DNA of 64,000 nt, from assembly GCF_006716745.1 (NCBI RefSeq), contig NZ_VFPP01000001.1, positions 2,294,001 through 2,358,000 on the forward strand, given 5' to 3'. The position numbers were made by a program, and so were the translations under genes. Of this stretch, positions 30,880-40,681 are shown piece after piece. Each line of letters opens with the position of its first letter. Position 1 is the first letter of the stretch. The DNA is from Saccharothrix saharensis. Its GTDB lineage: Bacteria; Actinomycetota; Actinomycetes; Mycobacteriales; Pseudonocardiaceae. A model generated the notes under the pieces. The model worked only from the letters and a program-made list of their open reading frames with translations. It did no database searches and was not told the DNA's origin.

Positions 30880-32957
30880 GACGCCACCGCCCGGCCGGAG
30901 CGGACGGGGAAGCCGTAGCGGCGTTCGGCCACGTCGATCCAGGCGTCCAGGGCGGTCGGCACGGCGGGGTCGAGCCGGACCCTCGGCGGCAGGTCGAAGC
31001 CGGTGGCGGGGTCCGCGCCGGTGGCCAGGCCGGCGGCGGCGTAGGGCAGGTGCGCCTCGACCACCGGCGGCGCGGGCAGCGCCACCAGCTCACCGCGTTC
31101 GACGTGCCCGGCGCCTTCCGCCTGCAAGGACACCGAGCCGGCGACGTGGTCGACGTACTCGGCGGCCAGGGTCACGTCCTGCACCGCCCGGATCGCCAGG
31201 AACGCCGTGCGGGTCGCGGGTGCGGAGGCCAACGCCACCCAGCGCTCCCGCAGCGGCCCGTGCGGGAACCGCTGCCGCACGGCCTCCGCCGCCAGCGCGG
31301 CGGGCAGGGCCAGGTCCAGCGCCCGGTGGCCGAGCCGGCGGCGTTCGTCCCCGGTGACCGCCGCGGCCCGGCGCACCAGGGCGTCCGCCCGCCACCACGC
31401 CATGCCCAGCGCGACGTGCCACAGCCCGGCCGCCTCGCACAGTTCCGCCGCCCGCGCGTAGCAGGCCTCGGCCTCGGCGAAGTCCCGCGCCGCCTCGAAC
31501 GCCGAACCCCGCACCTGGTGCACGGCCACTTCCTGCAACGGGGTCGCCGCACCCAGCAGCGCGAGCGCGCGGTCGGCCAGCGCCAGTGCCTCGCGCGGCC
31601 GGCCGCGCAGCACCGCGACCGCCGCCCGACCGTGCAGGCACACCGCCCGCCGGCCGGGGTCGTCGGCGAGCAGGGCGTCCGCCTCGTCGTACAGGGCGTC
31701 GGCCCGGTCGGCGTCCGAGGCCAGGTAGGCCAGGCGCGCGGCGCTGAGCAGGGCGGTGGCCTCGCCCGGGACGTCGCCGGTGGCGGCGCTCAGCTCGCGG
31801 GCCAGGGCCAGGTGCTCGGAAGCGCCGGGCAGGTCGCCGGTCGCGCTGGTGATCTCGGCCCACGTCAGGTGGACGGACGCGGCCAGCGCGGGCGCGGCGG
31901 AGTAGGCGAGGTCCAGCGCTCGGCGCGCCTCGTCCGCCGCTTCGGCGAACCAGCCGCCGGTGGCGAGCACGCGGGCGCGCAGGGCGCGGACGGTGGCTTC
32001 GTGCGACTCGCCGTCGTCGGCGGCCGTGACGATGTCGAGGGCGTCGTCCAGGTCGGCCAGCGCTTCGGGCAGCCGCGTCTGCCGCTGTCGTGCCGCGGCA
32101 CGTGACACCAGCGCGTTCACCAGCACGGTGGCGGACCCGTACGCGTCGCCGACCTGGCTCAACGCCTCCCGTGCCGCTTCGACCGCCTCGGTGCTCCACC
32201 GCACGACGTCGTCGGGGTGGTCGGCGACGCCGGCGAGGTTGCCCGCGACACCCGCCCGGCACACGACGGCTTCGACGTCGTCGACGTCCAGGGTTTCGAG
32301 GTAGGCGGCGTCGAAGGCCGACTTGGCGGCGGCGCGGTCGCCTGCCGCCAGCAGCGCCACGCCCTCGGCGTTCAGCTCCACGAACCGCCGCCACCGGGGG
32401 CCGAGCGGCTGCCGGCCCGGGTTGTCCGCCAGCATGCGGTACATCGCCGCGCGCCGCTCGTCACCCGCCTCGTCGGCCAGGAGCGCCAGGCCGGCGTACA
32501 GGTTCTCCAGGTACTCCGGCGCGTGCCGCGCGGCCAGGTCGACGGTGCGGGTGGCTTCCGCCTCGGCCTCCGCGAGCCGGCCGGCCGCCATCAGCAGGCC
32601 CACGCGGGAGGTGCGGAGCACCACCTCACCCGTCGCGTCGGCGTCGGCCAACGCGCCCTCGACGTCCCGCCACGCCTCGTCCCACCGGTCCAGCCAGGGC
32701 AGCAGGTCGGCGCGCGAGGCGAGGGCCATGACCCAGACCTGCCCCTCCCCCGCCTCGATCGCCTCGGTCAGCAGGTCCACGGCGAGCTGCCGTTCACCGG
32801 CCAGGTCGACCACGTGCGCCAGGTTCACCAGGACGTGCGGGCGGTCTGCCGGGGGTGCCGCCGTCAAGGCCGCTTCGAGCGCCGCACGCGCGCCGGCCAC
32901 GTCACCGTCGGCGGCGAGCCGCACGCCCTCGTCGTGCGACGCCGACCAGTCGCTCAC
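30873..32957 (-). CDS. Tetratricopeptide-repeat protein, CHAT partner
   Basis: A 694-residue all-helical protein made of degenerate TPR/MalT-type repeats from residue 1 to about 600 (repeat-like segments EAALTAAPPADRPHVLVNLA, AGERQLAVDLLTEAIEAGEG, ALADLDDALDIVTAADDGE, EAEACYARAAELCEAAGLWH). The last about 80 residues (LDAWIDVAERRYGFPVRSGR) are non-repeat and could contact the protease. No enzyme motif is seen. The GTG overlaps the upstream gene's stop by 4 bp, and its end overlaps the CHAT gene, so it is made at the same time as both. Confidence 0.85.
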   Translation of the reverse strand: MSDWSASHDEGVRLAADGDVAGARAALEAALTAAPPADRPHVLVNLAHVVDLAGERQLAVDLLTEAIEAGEGQVWVMALASRADLLPWLDRWDEAWRDVEGALADADATGEVVLRTSRVGLLMAAGRLAEAEAEATRTVDLAARHAPEYLENLYAGLALLADEAGDERRAAMYRMLADNPGRQPLGPRWRRFVELNAEGVALLAAGDRAAAKSAFDAAYLETLDVDDVEAVVCRAGVAGNLAGVADHPDDVVRWSTEAVEAAREALSQVGDAYGSATVLVNALVSRAAARQRQTRLPEALADLDDALDIVTAADDGESHEATVRALRARVLATGGWFAEAADEARRALDLAYSAAPALAASVHLTWAEITSATGDLPGASEHLALARELSAATGDVPGEATALLSAARLAYLASDADRADALYDEADALLADDPGRRAVCLHGRAAVAVLRGRPREALALADRALALLGAATPLQEVAVHQVRGSAFEAARDFAEAEACYARAAELCEAAGLWHVALGMAWWRADALVRRAAAVTGDERRRLGHRALDLALPAALAAEAVRQRFPHGPLRERWVALASAPATRTAFLAIRAVQDVTLAAEYVDHVAGSVSLQAEGAGHVERGELVALPAPPVVEAHLPYAAAGLATGADPATGFDLPPRVRLDPAVPTALDAWIDVAERRYGFPVRSGRAVASW

Positions 32958-33961
32958 CGCGCCGTCCGCTCGGTGAGCGTCGCGGTCGGCGAGGTGGTCC
33001 GGGCTCGGGCGTAGGCGATGATCGCCGCACGGCGCGGCCCGGCGGCGGGGTCCGGCGCGGCCGGTTCGGCGAAGTCCGGCGCGTAGACGACCAGCTCGCG
33101 CCGGTCCGGCGGCAGGAGCAGCACCGCCGCCGACACCGGCGTGGACCCGGTGAGCCGACCCACCTCGTCGACGCCGTCCAACGCCACCTCGACGTCACCG
33201 AACCGTGCCGCCAACCGGGCTCCCGGCTTCGGCCCGGGCACGACGGAGACCTCCACCACCGTGCGCCCCTGCCGCCGCACGACGGCCCACGTGGCGGGCG
33301 CGGCGGCGTCCACCGCACCGTGCGGCACCAACGACCAGTCCACAGTGGACGAACCGGACAAGGCGGCGATCCCGCCGCGGCCGCCGTCGAGACCTCCGGC
33401 CGCCAGGGCGAAACCCGACTGGCGAGGCACCTCCGCCGCGGGCAGGACCACGCCGTAGTCCTCGGCGAGGGCGGACACACGCCCGGCCAGGGCGGTCAAC
33501 GCGGGGTCGGACGCGTCGAGCGGAACGACCGCCGCCAACGCCCGCTCCACCGCGTCCGGATCGTCCAGCAGGTGCTCCACGGCGGACACCTCGACGGCCA
33601 GTTCCGCGTGCAGCACGGCGGTGTTAAACGCGGGCACGCCGGCCGTCACCGACGCGGGCCACCACGCGCTCGCCCAGTTCAGCTGCGCCACCCGCCGGCA
33701 CGCGTCACGGACGCGCCGGTCACCGGGACCGGGCTCACCCACCTCCGCCGCACCGCCGAGGATCGCGTCCGCCGCGTCCCCGTAGACCTCCCACAGCCAC
33801 TCCGCCGCACGGTCCACGTCGTGCACCCGCGCGGCGGGCACGGGGGCGTCGACCAGGACGTCCCACGCCAGCAACGCGCCCGAGCACTCCAGCAGCGCCA
33901 CCACCTCGGGCGACGTGGGCCAGTCGCCGACGACGACCTCGGACCCGCGGGTCACCCTCAT
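32954..33961 (-). CDS. Unknown protein, second gene of the CHAT-TPR operon
   Basis: A 335-residue soluble protein without signal or membrane segment. The N-terminal about 180 residues look helical (VDRAAEWLWEVYGDAADAIL, RVRDACRRVAQLNWASAWWP, LHAELAVEVSAVEHLLDDPD). The C-terminal half is beta-rich (TWAVVRRQGRTVVEVSVVPG, VSAAVLLLPPDRRELVVYAP). I do not recognise a family. The start ATG overlaps the preceding stop and the stop overlaps the TPR start, each by 4 bp, which makes a stoichiometric complex with its neighbours likely. Confidence 0.75.
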   Translation of the reverse strand: MRVTRGSEVVVGDWPTSPEVVALLECSGALLAWDVLVDAPVPAARVHDVDRAAEWLWEVYGDAADAILGGAAEVGEPGPGDRRVRDACRRVAQLNWASAWWPASVTAGVPAFNTAVLHAELAVEVSAVEHLLDDPDAVERALAAVVPLDASDPALTALAGRVSALAEDYGVVLPAAEVPRQSGFALAAGGLDGGRGGIAALSGSSTVDWSLVPHGAVDAAAPATWAVVRRQGRTVVEVSVVPGPKPGARLAARFGDVEVALDGVDEVGRLTGSTPVSAAVLLLPPDRRELVVYAPDFAEPAAPDPAAGPRRAAIIAYARARTTSPTATLTERTAR

Positions 33962-35205
33962 GCCACCGCCTCCCGCTCCAGCGCCGAGCGCAGCCGGTCG
34001 CGCTGGTCCAGGATCACCGACCGCAGCACGCCGTCGAGCACGTCCCACACCTGGTCGAACGCCACGGGGTCGTGGCGCAGCTCGCGGCCGTGCACGCGCG
34101 CCCACAGCCGCCGCAGGTACGCCTCCCGCACACCGCGCACGTCCGCGCGGACCTCCGGCGGCGCGGCCGACGGCATGCGCAGCACGCGGTGCACGTACGC
34201 CTCGCGCTCCCACCTCGACCGCAACCGCGCAGCGGCCGACCCCGGCTCGCCCGCCGGCGGACCGGCGAGGTCGGCGGACGCGTCCCGACCCAGCACCACG
34301 ACCAGCCGGCTCTCCTCGTCGGCGAGCTGCCACGGCCCGGCGGACCGGGCGATCTCCCGCCGCACCAACGTCGGCACGTCGGCCAGCCCGGCCCGCTGCG
34401 CCGCGTTGGTCAGCGGCGCGAACAGGCGTTCCAGGATCGACCGGTCGAACGGCCGGGGCAGGTTCGCCTTCGACGCGCCACGTCCCAGCTCGGGCCGCAC
34501 GGGCACGTCGCGCGAGGTCAGCCCGTGCGCCAGCGCCACGCCCGGCCGGTGCAGCCCGACCGCGCCCGCGGTGCCGGCCCGGCCCGCGACCAGCGCGCCG
34601 AACAGGGCCCGGTCGGGCGCGACGGCGCAGGTGGCCAGGAACGGGGACGTCGCCATCGCGGTCACCGCCACCGGGGCGCGCGCGGCCCACGCGGAGGCCA
34701 GCAGCTCCGTCAGCTCACCCGCGTTCGCCGGATCGGTGAGGTGGTCGCGCAGTGCCGCCACGGTCGGCCCTTCGCGCCCGTGGACCTCTTCCAGCACGTC
34801 GGCGGCGATGTCGGCGGCGTCCGGGCCGGGTCCGCCGTGCGCCGTCGCCAGCTCGAAGCAGCGCTGGAAGTAGAGGTCCTGCGGGTTGCCGTCGGTGATC
34901 CACCGGCGGCGGCGTTCCTTCTTCAGCACCACGAACCAGCTCGCGGTCGCGGCCAGCACCGGACCCGCGTCGAGGATCCGGGACACCAGCGCGTCGGCGT
35001 GCTCGGCGGCGACCGCGCCCGCCGCGAACTCCGGGTTCAGCACGGGACGCAGCACCAGCGGGTCGAGGACCAGCTTGACCGTGCGGGTCAGCGGGCGGCC
35101 CGCCGCGTTGCTCAGCGGCGCGACCGCGTCACCCAGCCCGGCCCACGCCCGCGCGACCAGCGCGCCCCGCGGCAGCGTCGTCGGCACGGCTCGGGCGGTG
35201 CTCAC
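33958..35205 (-). CDS. Unknown protein, first gene of the CHAT-TPR operon
   Basis: A 415-residue, mostly helical, Ala/Arg-rich soluble protein. Segments such as AGPVLAATASWFVVLKKERR, GNPQDLYFQRCFELATAHGG, FLATCAVAPDRALFGALVAG and RRLWARVHGRELRHDPVAFD show amphipathic helices but no catalytic motif I recognise. It is first in the operon, so it may be a scaffold or sensor; this is inference. The GTG at 35205 lacks a strong ribosome site, suggesting leaderless initiation or a later start. Confidence 0.72.
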   Translation of the reverse strand: MSTARAVPTTLPRGALVARAWAGLGDAVAPLSNAAGRPLTRTVKLVLDPLVLRPVLNPEFAAGAVAAEHADALVSRILDAGPVLAATASWFVVLKKERRRRWITDGNPQDLYFQRCFELATAHGGPGPDAADIAADVLEEVHGREGPTVAALRDHLTDPANAGELTELLASAWAARAPVAVTAMATSPFLATCAVAPDRALFGALVAGRAGTAGAVGLHRPGVALAHGLTSRDVPVRPELGRGASKANLPRPFDRSILERLFAPLTNAAQRAGLADVPTLVRREIARSAGPWQLADEESRLVVVLGRDASADLAGPPAGEPGSAAARLRSRWEREAYVHRVLRMPSAAPPEVRADVRGVREAYLRRLWARVHGRELRHDPVAFDQVWDVLDGVLRSVILDQRDRLRSALEREAVA

Positions 35206-35236
35206 CGGCCCGAGCCTAGTCGAACCCGATCACCGC

Positions 35237-35306
35237 TGGTGGCGCACTCGCGCGCCGCGTTCCTGGGACCGGTAGGCGGCCCGCGGGCCCGACGCTTGCG
35301 CCACCA
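35237..35306. promoter_or_regulatory. Long-range inverted repeat between the CHAT operon and the membrane-protein gene
   Basis: TGGTGGCGC at 35237-35245 and GCGCCACCA at 35298-35306 are perfect 9-bp complements 52 bp apart in the 120-bp divergent promoter region. The first arm lies 32 bp upstream of the CHAT operon start and the second 20 bp upstream of the rightward gene. This could be a looped operator pair controlling both sides. Confidence 0.4.
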
Positions 35307-35325
35307 CGACAGAACGGGGGACCCG

Positions 35326-36423
35326 ATGTACCGGACACCGCCGCAGTACCCGCCGGTGATGCCCTACCAGACCCCGCCGCCACCTCGCCGACGCGTCCTG
35401 CCGCTGCTGCTGTTGCCGCTCGCGCTGTTCGCGCTGCTGTTCTTCGGCGGGTCCTACGCGGTCTCACCGGAGCCCGAGGTCGAGATGCAGTCCGGGTTCG
35501 CGTTCGCCGAGGTCGACGGTCGGGACGTGGTGCTCGCCCCCTACGCGCGGCACGGCGTGCGCGGCATGTTCCAGCTGATGACGCAGGACCTGTTCCAGGT
35601 GCGGCTCGCGGCCACCGACCCGGCCACCGGCGACGTGCTGTGGGACACCCAGTTGTCCGACCGGCTCGTCTGGGAGGCGTCCGTGCTGGCCGCCGGGCAG
35701 CGGCACGCCTACCTGGCCACCGACTCGGGCCTGGTCGTGGTCGCGCTGGCCGACGGGTCGGTGGTGGCCGAGGGGGCGGGCGTGCCGGGGCTCGGCGACG
35801 CGTTCGCCGCCGTGCGCACGGCCTACGCCTACGACCCGGACGCCCGCCGGGTGATGGCCATGACCGCCACCGGAGGGGTGGTGGCGATCGGGCTGGACGA
35901 GGTGGCGGCGACGCCGGTCGACGCGGCGACCGCCGCCGCCTGGTCCGGCCGGCTCTCGGTGCAGCGCGGCCCCGGCGCGCCGACCAGCGCGACCGGCGTC
36001 GAGGCGTCGCTGGACTCCGGCGTCGAACGGGTCGCGCTGCGGCAGGCGCCCGGTGGCGCGCCGGGCAGCGTGCTGGTCCGCGTCACGGCCGACGGCCGCG
36101 AGGTACCGGTCGGCACGACCGCGTTCCACGGCGCGCGGCTGGTGGTCGACGGCGTCACCGCCGTCGCCGCCGCCACCGGGCACGTGCTGGTCGAGCACCA
36201 GCGCTCGGTGAACGACCCCGGCGTGGCGCTCAGCCTCGTCTCCCTGGCCACCGGGCAGGTCACCGCCACGTTGGCGGTCGACTCCCGGGTGGACCGCGCC
36301 CTCGTCGGCCCCGACGGCGTCACGGCCGTCGCCGCGGGCGAACTCCTCGCCGCCGCGCGCGGTGACGGCCGGGTCGTGCCCCTGGGCATCGGCCTCGCCG
36401 ACTTCTTCGGTGCCCACCGCTGA
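35326..36423 (+). CDS. Membrane-anchored beta-propeller-like protein
   Basis: A 365-residue protein. A Pro-rich cytoplasmic start (YRTPPQYPPVMPYQTPPPP) is followed by one membrane helix (about 25-45) and an outside domain of PQQ-like blades: VRLAATDPATGDVLWDTQLS, HAYLATDSGLVVVALADGSV, VLVEHQRSVNDPGVALSLVS. I associate this pattern with the PA2928 family, but that is uncertain. No catalytic residues are seen. Start ATG at 35326; a partner gene begins 21 bp downstream, so both form a unit. Confidence 0.75.
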   Translation: MYRTPPQYPPVMPYQTPPPPRRRVLPLLLLPLALFALLFFGGSYAVSPEPEVEMQSGFAFAEVDGRDVVLAPYARHGVRGMFQLMTQDLFQVRLAATDPATGDVLWDTQLSDRLVWEASVLAAGQRHAYLATDSGLVVVALADGSVVAEGAGVPGLGDAFAAVRTAYAYDPDARRVMAMTATGGVVAIGLDEVAATPVDAATAAAWSGRLSVQRGPGAPTSATGVEASLDSGVERVALRQAPGGAPGSVLVRVTADGREVPVGTTAFHGARLVVDGVTAVAAATGHVLVEHQRSVNDPGVALSLVSLATGQVTATLAVDSRVDRALVGPDGVTAVAAGELLAAARGDGRVVPLGIGLADFFGAHR

Positions 36424-36444
36424 CCCCCGGAAGGACGACACACC

Positions 36445-37224
36445 ATGAAGGCACTCCCCTGGCTCGGTCTCACCGTCGGGCTCGGCCTCACCGCGGCGTG
36501 GGTCGCGGGCGGCCTCGCGGGCGACGACGTGTTCGCCTGGCTGAACGGGTGGCTGGCCGGCCCGTTCATCCTCCTGTTCGCCGTGCCCAGCCTGTTCTCG
36601 ATGAGCGGGCTGTTCGGCGGCGGCCTCGCGGCCCTGACCGGCGGCGTGCCCCAGGAGTTCCGCGGCGCGCCGATCGGCATGGGCACGGTCGTGGGCGTGG
36701 CGCGGACCGGCCTGACCGTCAACGACCAGCCCCAGCTCGACATCCGGCTCCAGGTCGACACCGCGGACGGCCGCTCGTTCCCGGCCACCGCGCGGCAGGT
36801 CGTCGACATCACGGAGCTGTCCGTCGTGCAGCCGGGCGCGATCCTGCCGGTCCGCTACCTGTCCGACGGCCGCGCCGTGCTCGCCACGGACGCGCCGCCG
36901 CACGAGCTCCAAGCCGCCCTCGACCGCGTGCACGTGGCCAAGGGCATCCTGACGCCGCACCAGCTCCGCATCACCGAGGAGGGCGTCGAGACCAGCGCCG
37001 TCGTGCTGGACATGCTCCCGACCGGACAGGCGCCCGACGGCCGGACGGCGTTGCGGCTGACCCTGCGCGTGACCCGACCGGACGGCACCACGTTCGACGT
37101 GACGCAGGACAAGAAGCTGCCGCCAATGTCGATCCCGCAGGTGCAGCGCGGGATGGTGGTCAAGGCGATGTACCTGCCCGAGGACGAGTCGGACGTCGCG
37201 GTCCTCACCAAGCTCTTCCCATGA
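36445..37224 (+). CDS. Membrane protein with duplicated beta-rich domain
   Basis: A 259-residue protein. Two membrane segments (about 3-25 and 33-58) precede two similar soluble halves (about 75-155 and 158-258). Each half contains a [20 protein letters not shown]-type strand followed by LxLxLxVxxxDG ([37 protein letters not shown]) and an ending like GAILPVRYL or [18 protein letters not shown]. No family is recognised. It follows the propeller-like gene by 21 bp, with a GGAAGG site. Confidence 0.72.
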   Translation: MKALPWLGLTVGLGLTAAWVAGGLAGDDVFAWLNGWLAGPFILLFAVPSLFSMSGLFGGGLAALTGGVPQEFRGAPIGMGTVVGVARTGLTVNDQPQLDIRLQVDTADGRSFPATARQVVDITELSVVQPGAILPVRYLSDGRAVLATDAPPHELQAALDRVHVAKGILTPHQLRITEEGVETSAVVLDMLPTGQAPDGRTALRLTLRVTRPDGTTFDVTQDKKLPPMSIPQVQRGMVVKAMYLPEDESDVAVLTKLFP

Positions 37225-37324
37225 CGGCGGTGCCGGCGGGCGGACCGGCGTTGATCCGGTCGGCCCAGCCGGCCGGGTCGGGGTGCCCGAACGTGCCCCG
37301 GCGGGCAGGGCACAATGGCTCGCT

Positions 37325-39640
37325 GTGACCACAGCCATTCACCAGAGGATCGCCGACGAGCTCGGGGTGCGGGCCGGGCAGGTCAGCGCCGCCGTCGACC
37401 TGCTCGACGGTGGTTCCACCGTCCCCTTCATCGCCCGCTACCGCAAGGAAGCGACCGGCGCGCTGGACGACGCCCAGCTGCGCACCCTGGAGGAGCGGCT
37501 GGGCTACCTGCGCGAGCTGGAGGAACGCCGGGCGGCTGTGCTCGAGTCCATCCGGTCGCAGGGCAAGCTGGACGAGGCGCTGGAGGCCTCGATCCTGGCC
37601 GCCGACTCCAAGGCCCGGCTGGAAGACCTCTACCTGCCGTACAAGCCGAAGCGGCGGACCAAGGCGCAGATCGCGCGCGAGCAGGGCCTCGAACCGCTCG
37701 CCGACGGCCTGCTGGGCGACCCGGCGCAGGACCCGCAGGAGGTGGCGAAGGCGTTCGTGACCGAGGAGATCCCCGACGCCGCCGCCGCGCTGCAGGGCGC
37801 GCGGGCGATCCTCGTCGAGCGGTTCGGCGAGGACGGCGACCTCATCGGCGAGCTGCGCGAGCGCATGTGGGCCCAGGGCCGGCTCGCGTCCAAGGTCCGG
37901 GAGGGCAAGGAGGAGGACGGGGCGAAGTTCTCCGACTACTTCGATTTCTCCGAGCCGTTCACCAAGCTGCCCTCGCACCGCATCCTCGCGCTGCTGCGCG
38001 GCGAGAAGGAAGAGGTGCTCGACCTCCAGTTCGACCCGGCCGACTCCGACGAGCCCACCGGCTACGAGGCGCGCATCGCGTCCCGGTTCGGCGTGGACGA
38101 CCGGGGTCGGCCCGCCGACCGCTGGCTGTCCGACACGGTCCGCTGGGCGTGGCGCACCCGCATCCTCGTGCACCTGGGCATCGACCTGCGGTCGCGGCTG
38201 CGGGCGTTCGCCGAGGACGAGGCCGTGAAGGTGTTCGCGTCGAACCTGCGCGACCTGCTGCTGGCCGCGCCGGCGGGCACCCGGGCCACCATGGGCCTGG
38301 ACCCCGGCTTCCGCACCGGCGTGAAGGTGGCCGTGGTCGACGCGACCGGCAAGGTCGTCGACACCGACACCATCTACCCGCACGTGCCCGCGAACCGGTG
38401 GGACGAGTCGATCGCCAAGCTGGCCGTGCTGGCGAAGAAGCACGCCGTGGAGCTGGTCGCCATCGGCAACGGCACCGCGTCGCGGGAGACCGACAAGCTG
38501 GCCGTCGACCTGCTCAAGCGGCACCCCGAGCTGAAGCTGACCAAGGCCGTGGTGTCCGAGGCGGGCGCGTCGGTGTACTCCGCGTCGGCGTTCGCCTCGG
38601 CGGAGCTGCCCGGGCTGGACGTGTCGCTGCGCGGCGCGGTGTCCATCGCCCGCCGCTTGCAGGACCCGCTGGCCGAGCTGGTGAAGATCGACCCCAAGTC
38701 GATCGGCGTCGGCCAGTACCAGCACGACCTGTCCGAGTCGAAGCTGTCGCGCTCGTTGGACGCGGTGGTCGAGGACTGCGTGAACGCCGTCGGCGTCGAC
38801 CTGAACACCGCGTCCGCGCCGCTGCTGACCCGGGTCTCCGGCATCACCGCGGGCCTGGCCGAGAACATCGTGCTGCACCGCGACAGCAACGGCCCGTTCC
38901 GCTCGCGGCGCGCGTTGAAGGACGTGGCGCGGCTGGGCCCGAAGGCGTTCGAGCAGTGCGCGGGCTTCCTGCGCATCCCGAACGGCGACGACCCGCTGGA
39001 CGCCTCCGCCGTGCACCCCGAGGCGTACCCGGTGGTGCGGCGGATGCAGGAGCGGGCAGGCGGCGAGCAGCTGATCGGCAACACGGCGGTGCTCAAGTCG
39101 CTGCGCCCGCAGGAGTTCGTGGACGAGCGGTTCGGCCTGCCGACCGTCACCGACATCCTGCGCGAGCTGGAGAAGCCGGGGCGCGACCCCCGGCCCGCGT
39201 TCAAGACGGCCACGTTCGCCGACGGCGTGGAGAAGATCTCCGACCTCGAGCCCGGGATGGTGCTGGAGGGCGTGGTGACGAACGTGGCCGCGTTCGGCGC
39301 GTTCGTGGACGTCGGCGTGCACCAGGACGGCCTCGTGCACATCTCGGCGCTGTCCAACACCTACGTCAAGGACCCGCGGGACGTGGTCAAGTCCGGTGAC
39401 GTGGTGCGGGTGAAGGTGCTGGAGGTCGACATCCCGCGCAAGCGGATCGGGTTGACACTGCGGCTGGAGGACGAGCCCGGCCGCAAGCAGCCGCGTGAGC
39501 AGCGCGAACCGCGTGGCAATCAGCGTGGGCCGCGTGGCGGTGGCGGTGGTGGCGGCAAGCCCCGTCAGCAGGAGCGCCCGCCCGCGAACGGCGCGATGGC
39601 CGAAGCGCTGCGGCGTGCCGGGCTTGGCGGCGGCAAGTAG
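37325..39640 (+). CDS. tex: Tex family transcription accessory protein
   Basis: A 771-residue RNA-binding protein. In order: N-terminal helical domain with [20 protein letters not shown], YqgF/RNase H-like domain with [20 protein letters not shown] (about 320), helix-hairpin-helix segments including [17 protein letters not shown] and [22 protein letters not shown], and an S1 domain with [20 protein letters not shown] (about 650-725). A basic Gly-rich tail follows ([19 protein letters not shown]). GTG at 37325 precedes [10 protein letters not shown]; an in-frame TTG upstream is not needed. It is a single gene under its own promoter. Confidence 0.95.
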   Translation: MTTAIHQRIADELGVRAGQVSAAVDLLDGGSTVPFIARYRKEATGALDDAQLRTLEERLGYLRELEERRAAVLESIRSQGKLDEALEASILAADSKARLEDLYLPYKPKRRTKAQIAREQGLEPLADGLLGDPAQDPQEVAKAFVTEEIPDAAAALQGARAILVERFGEDGDLIGELRERMWAQGRLASKVREGKEEDGAKFSDYFDFSEPFTKLPSHRILALLRGEKEEVLDLQFDPADSDEPTGYEARIASRFGVDDRGRPADRWLSDTVRWAWRTRILVHLGIDLRSRLRAFAEDEAVKVFASNLRDLLLAAPAGTRATMGLDPGFRTGVKVAVVDATGKVVDTDTIYPHVPANRWDESIAKLAVLAKKHAVELVAIGNGTASRETDKLAVDLLKRHPELKLTKAVVSEAGASVYSASAFASAELPGLDVSLRGAVSIARRLQDPLAELVKIDPKSIGVGQYQHDLSESKLSRSLDAVVEDCVNAVGVDLNTASAPLLTRVSGITAGLAENIVLHRDSNGPFRSRRALKDVARLGPKAFEQCAGFLRIPNGDDPLDASAVHPEAYPVVRRMQERAGGEQLIGNTAVLKSLRPQEFVDERFGLPTVTDILRELEKPGRDPRPAFKTATFADGVEKISDLEPGMVLEGVVTNVAAFGAFVDVGVHQDGLVHISALSNTYVKDPRDVVKSGDVVRVKVLEVDIPRKRIGLTLRLEDEPGRKQPREQREPRGNQRGPRGGGGGGGKPRQQERPPANGAMAEALRRAGLGGGK

Positions 39641-39655
39641 GGGTACCCGGCGGCC

Positions 39656-40681
39656 ATGAGGGTCGTCGTCACGGGTGCCAGCGGCAACGTGGGGACGGCC
39701 CTGCTCCGGGTGCTCGCGGACGCGGGCGACACGGTGGTCGGCATCGCCCGGCACGTGCCGCCCGATTCACCTGGCTGGGTGAGCTGCGACCTCGGTGCGC
39801 CGGCCGCCGATGTGGTGTTGAGCAGGGCGTTCGCCGGTGCGGACGCGGTGGTGCACCTGGCGTGGGCCGTGCAGCCCACGACAGGTGAGCCCGCCATGCG
39901 GCGGACGAACCTCGTCGGCAGCGCGCACGTGCTGCGTGCGGCGGAGCGTGCCGGTGTGCCGCACGTCGTGGTGGCGTCGTCGGTCGCCGCGTACACGCCC
40001 TCTCCGGCGCCGGTGGACGAGGAGTGGCCGTGCGGCGGGGTGCCCGGCAGTGCCTACAGCACGCAGAAGGCCGAGCTGGAGCGGATGCTCGCCGGGCGTC
40101 CCGGCGTGGCGGTGGTGCGGCCGTGCGCGATCGTGCAGCCGGACGCGGGCGGCGAGCTGGCCCGGTGGGTGCTGAGCCCGTTGCTGCCCGCCGGGCTGGT
40201 GGGACGGCGGTGGCTGCCGATGCCGTTGTGGTCGGGGTTGCGGGCCCAGGTCGTGCACGCCGAGGACGTGGCGCGGGCGATCCGGGTCGTGCTGGCGCAC
40301 CGGGCGGAGGGCGCGTTCAACGTGGCGGCCGATCCGCCGTTGAGCGCGCGTGAGCTGGCGTCGGTGCTGGGCGGGTTCCTGCTGCCCGTGCCGCTCGCGG
40401 TGCTGCGCGCGGTGGCGTGGCCGACGTGGCGGCTGGGCGTGCAACCCCTGCACCCCGGCTGGCTCCGGTTGGCGGATCAGGCGTCCCTCATGGACTGCAC
40501 GCGGATCAGGGCGCTGGGTTGGGAACCGCGGCACCCGCCGCGGGAGGCGTTGGCGGAGTTCGTGGCGGCGGTCGCGGAGGGGCGCGGGACGTGGGGGCCG
40601 CTCGCGCCGCGCCACGTGGGACGGTGGCGGCGGTTGGGCTTCGGCCGGCCGGCGCATCAGAGCCAGGGAGATGTGCGTTGA
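39656..40681 (+). CDS. NAD-dependent epimerase/dehydratase-like SDR
   Basis: A 341-residue extended short-chain dehydrogenase. The nucleotide loop is VVTGASGNVGTALLRVL, catalytic Ser lies in VASSVAAYTPS and the YxxxK pair in YSTQKAELERML. FNVAADPPLSARELASVLGG belongs to the substrate domain. It starts 15 bp after tex and overlaps the FAD oxidoreductase by 4 bp (TTGA), so it works with that enzyme, probably on a lipid or isoprenoid-like substrate. That substrate guess is weak. Confidence 0.87.
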   Translation: MRVVVTGASGNVGTALLRVLADAGDTVVGIARHVPPDSPGWVSCDLGAPAADVVLSRAFAGADAVVHLAWAVQPTTGEPAMRRTNLVGSAHVLRAAERAGVPHVVVASSVAAYTPSPAPVDEEWPCGGVPGSAYSTQKAELERMLAGRPGVAVVRPCAIVQPDAGGELARWVLSPLLPAGLVGRRWLPMPLWSGLRAQVVHAEDVARAIRVVLAHRAEGAFNVAADPPLSARELASVLGGFLLPVPLAVLRAVAWPTWRLGVQPLHPGWLRLADQASLMDCTRIRALGWEPRHPPREALAEFVAAVAEGRGTWGPLAPRHVGRWRRLGFGRPAHQSQGDVR

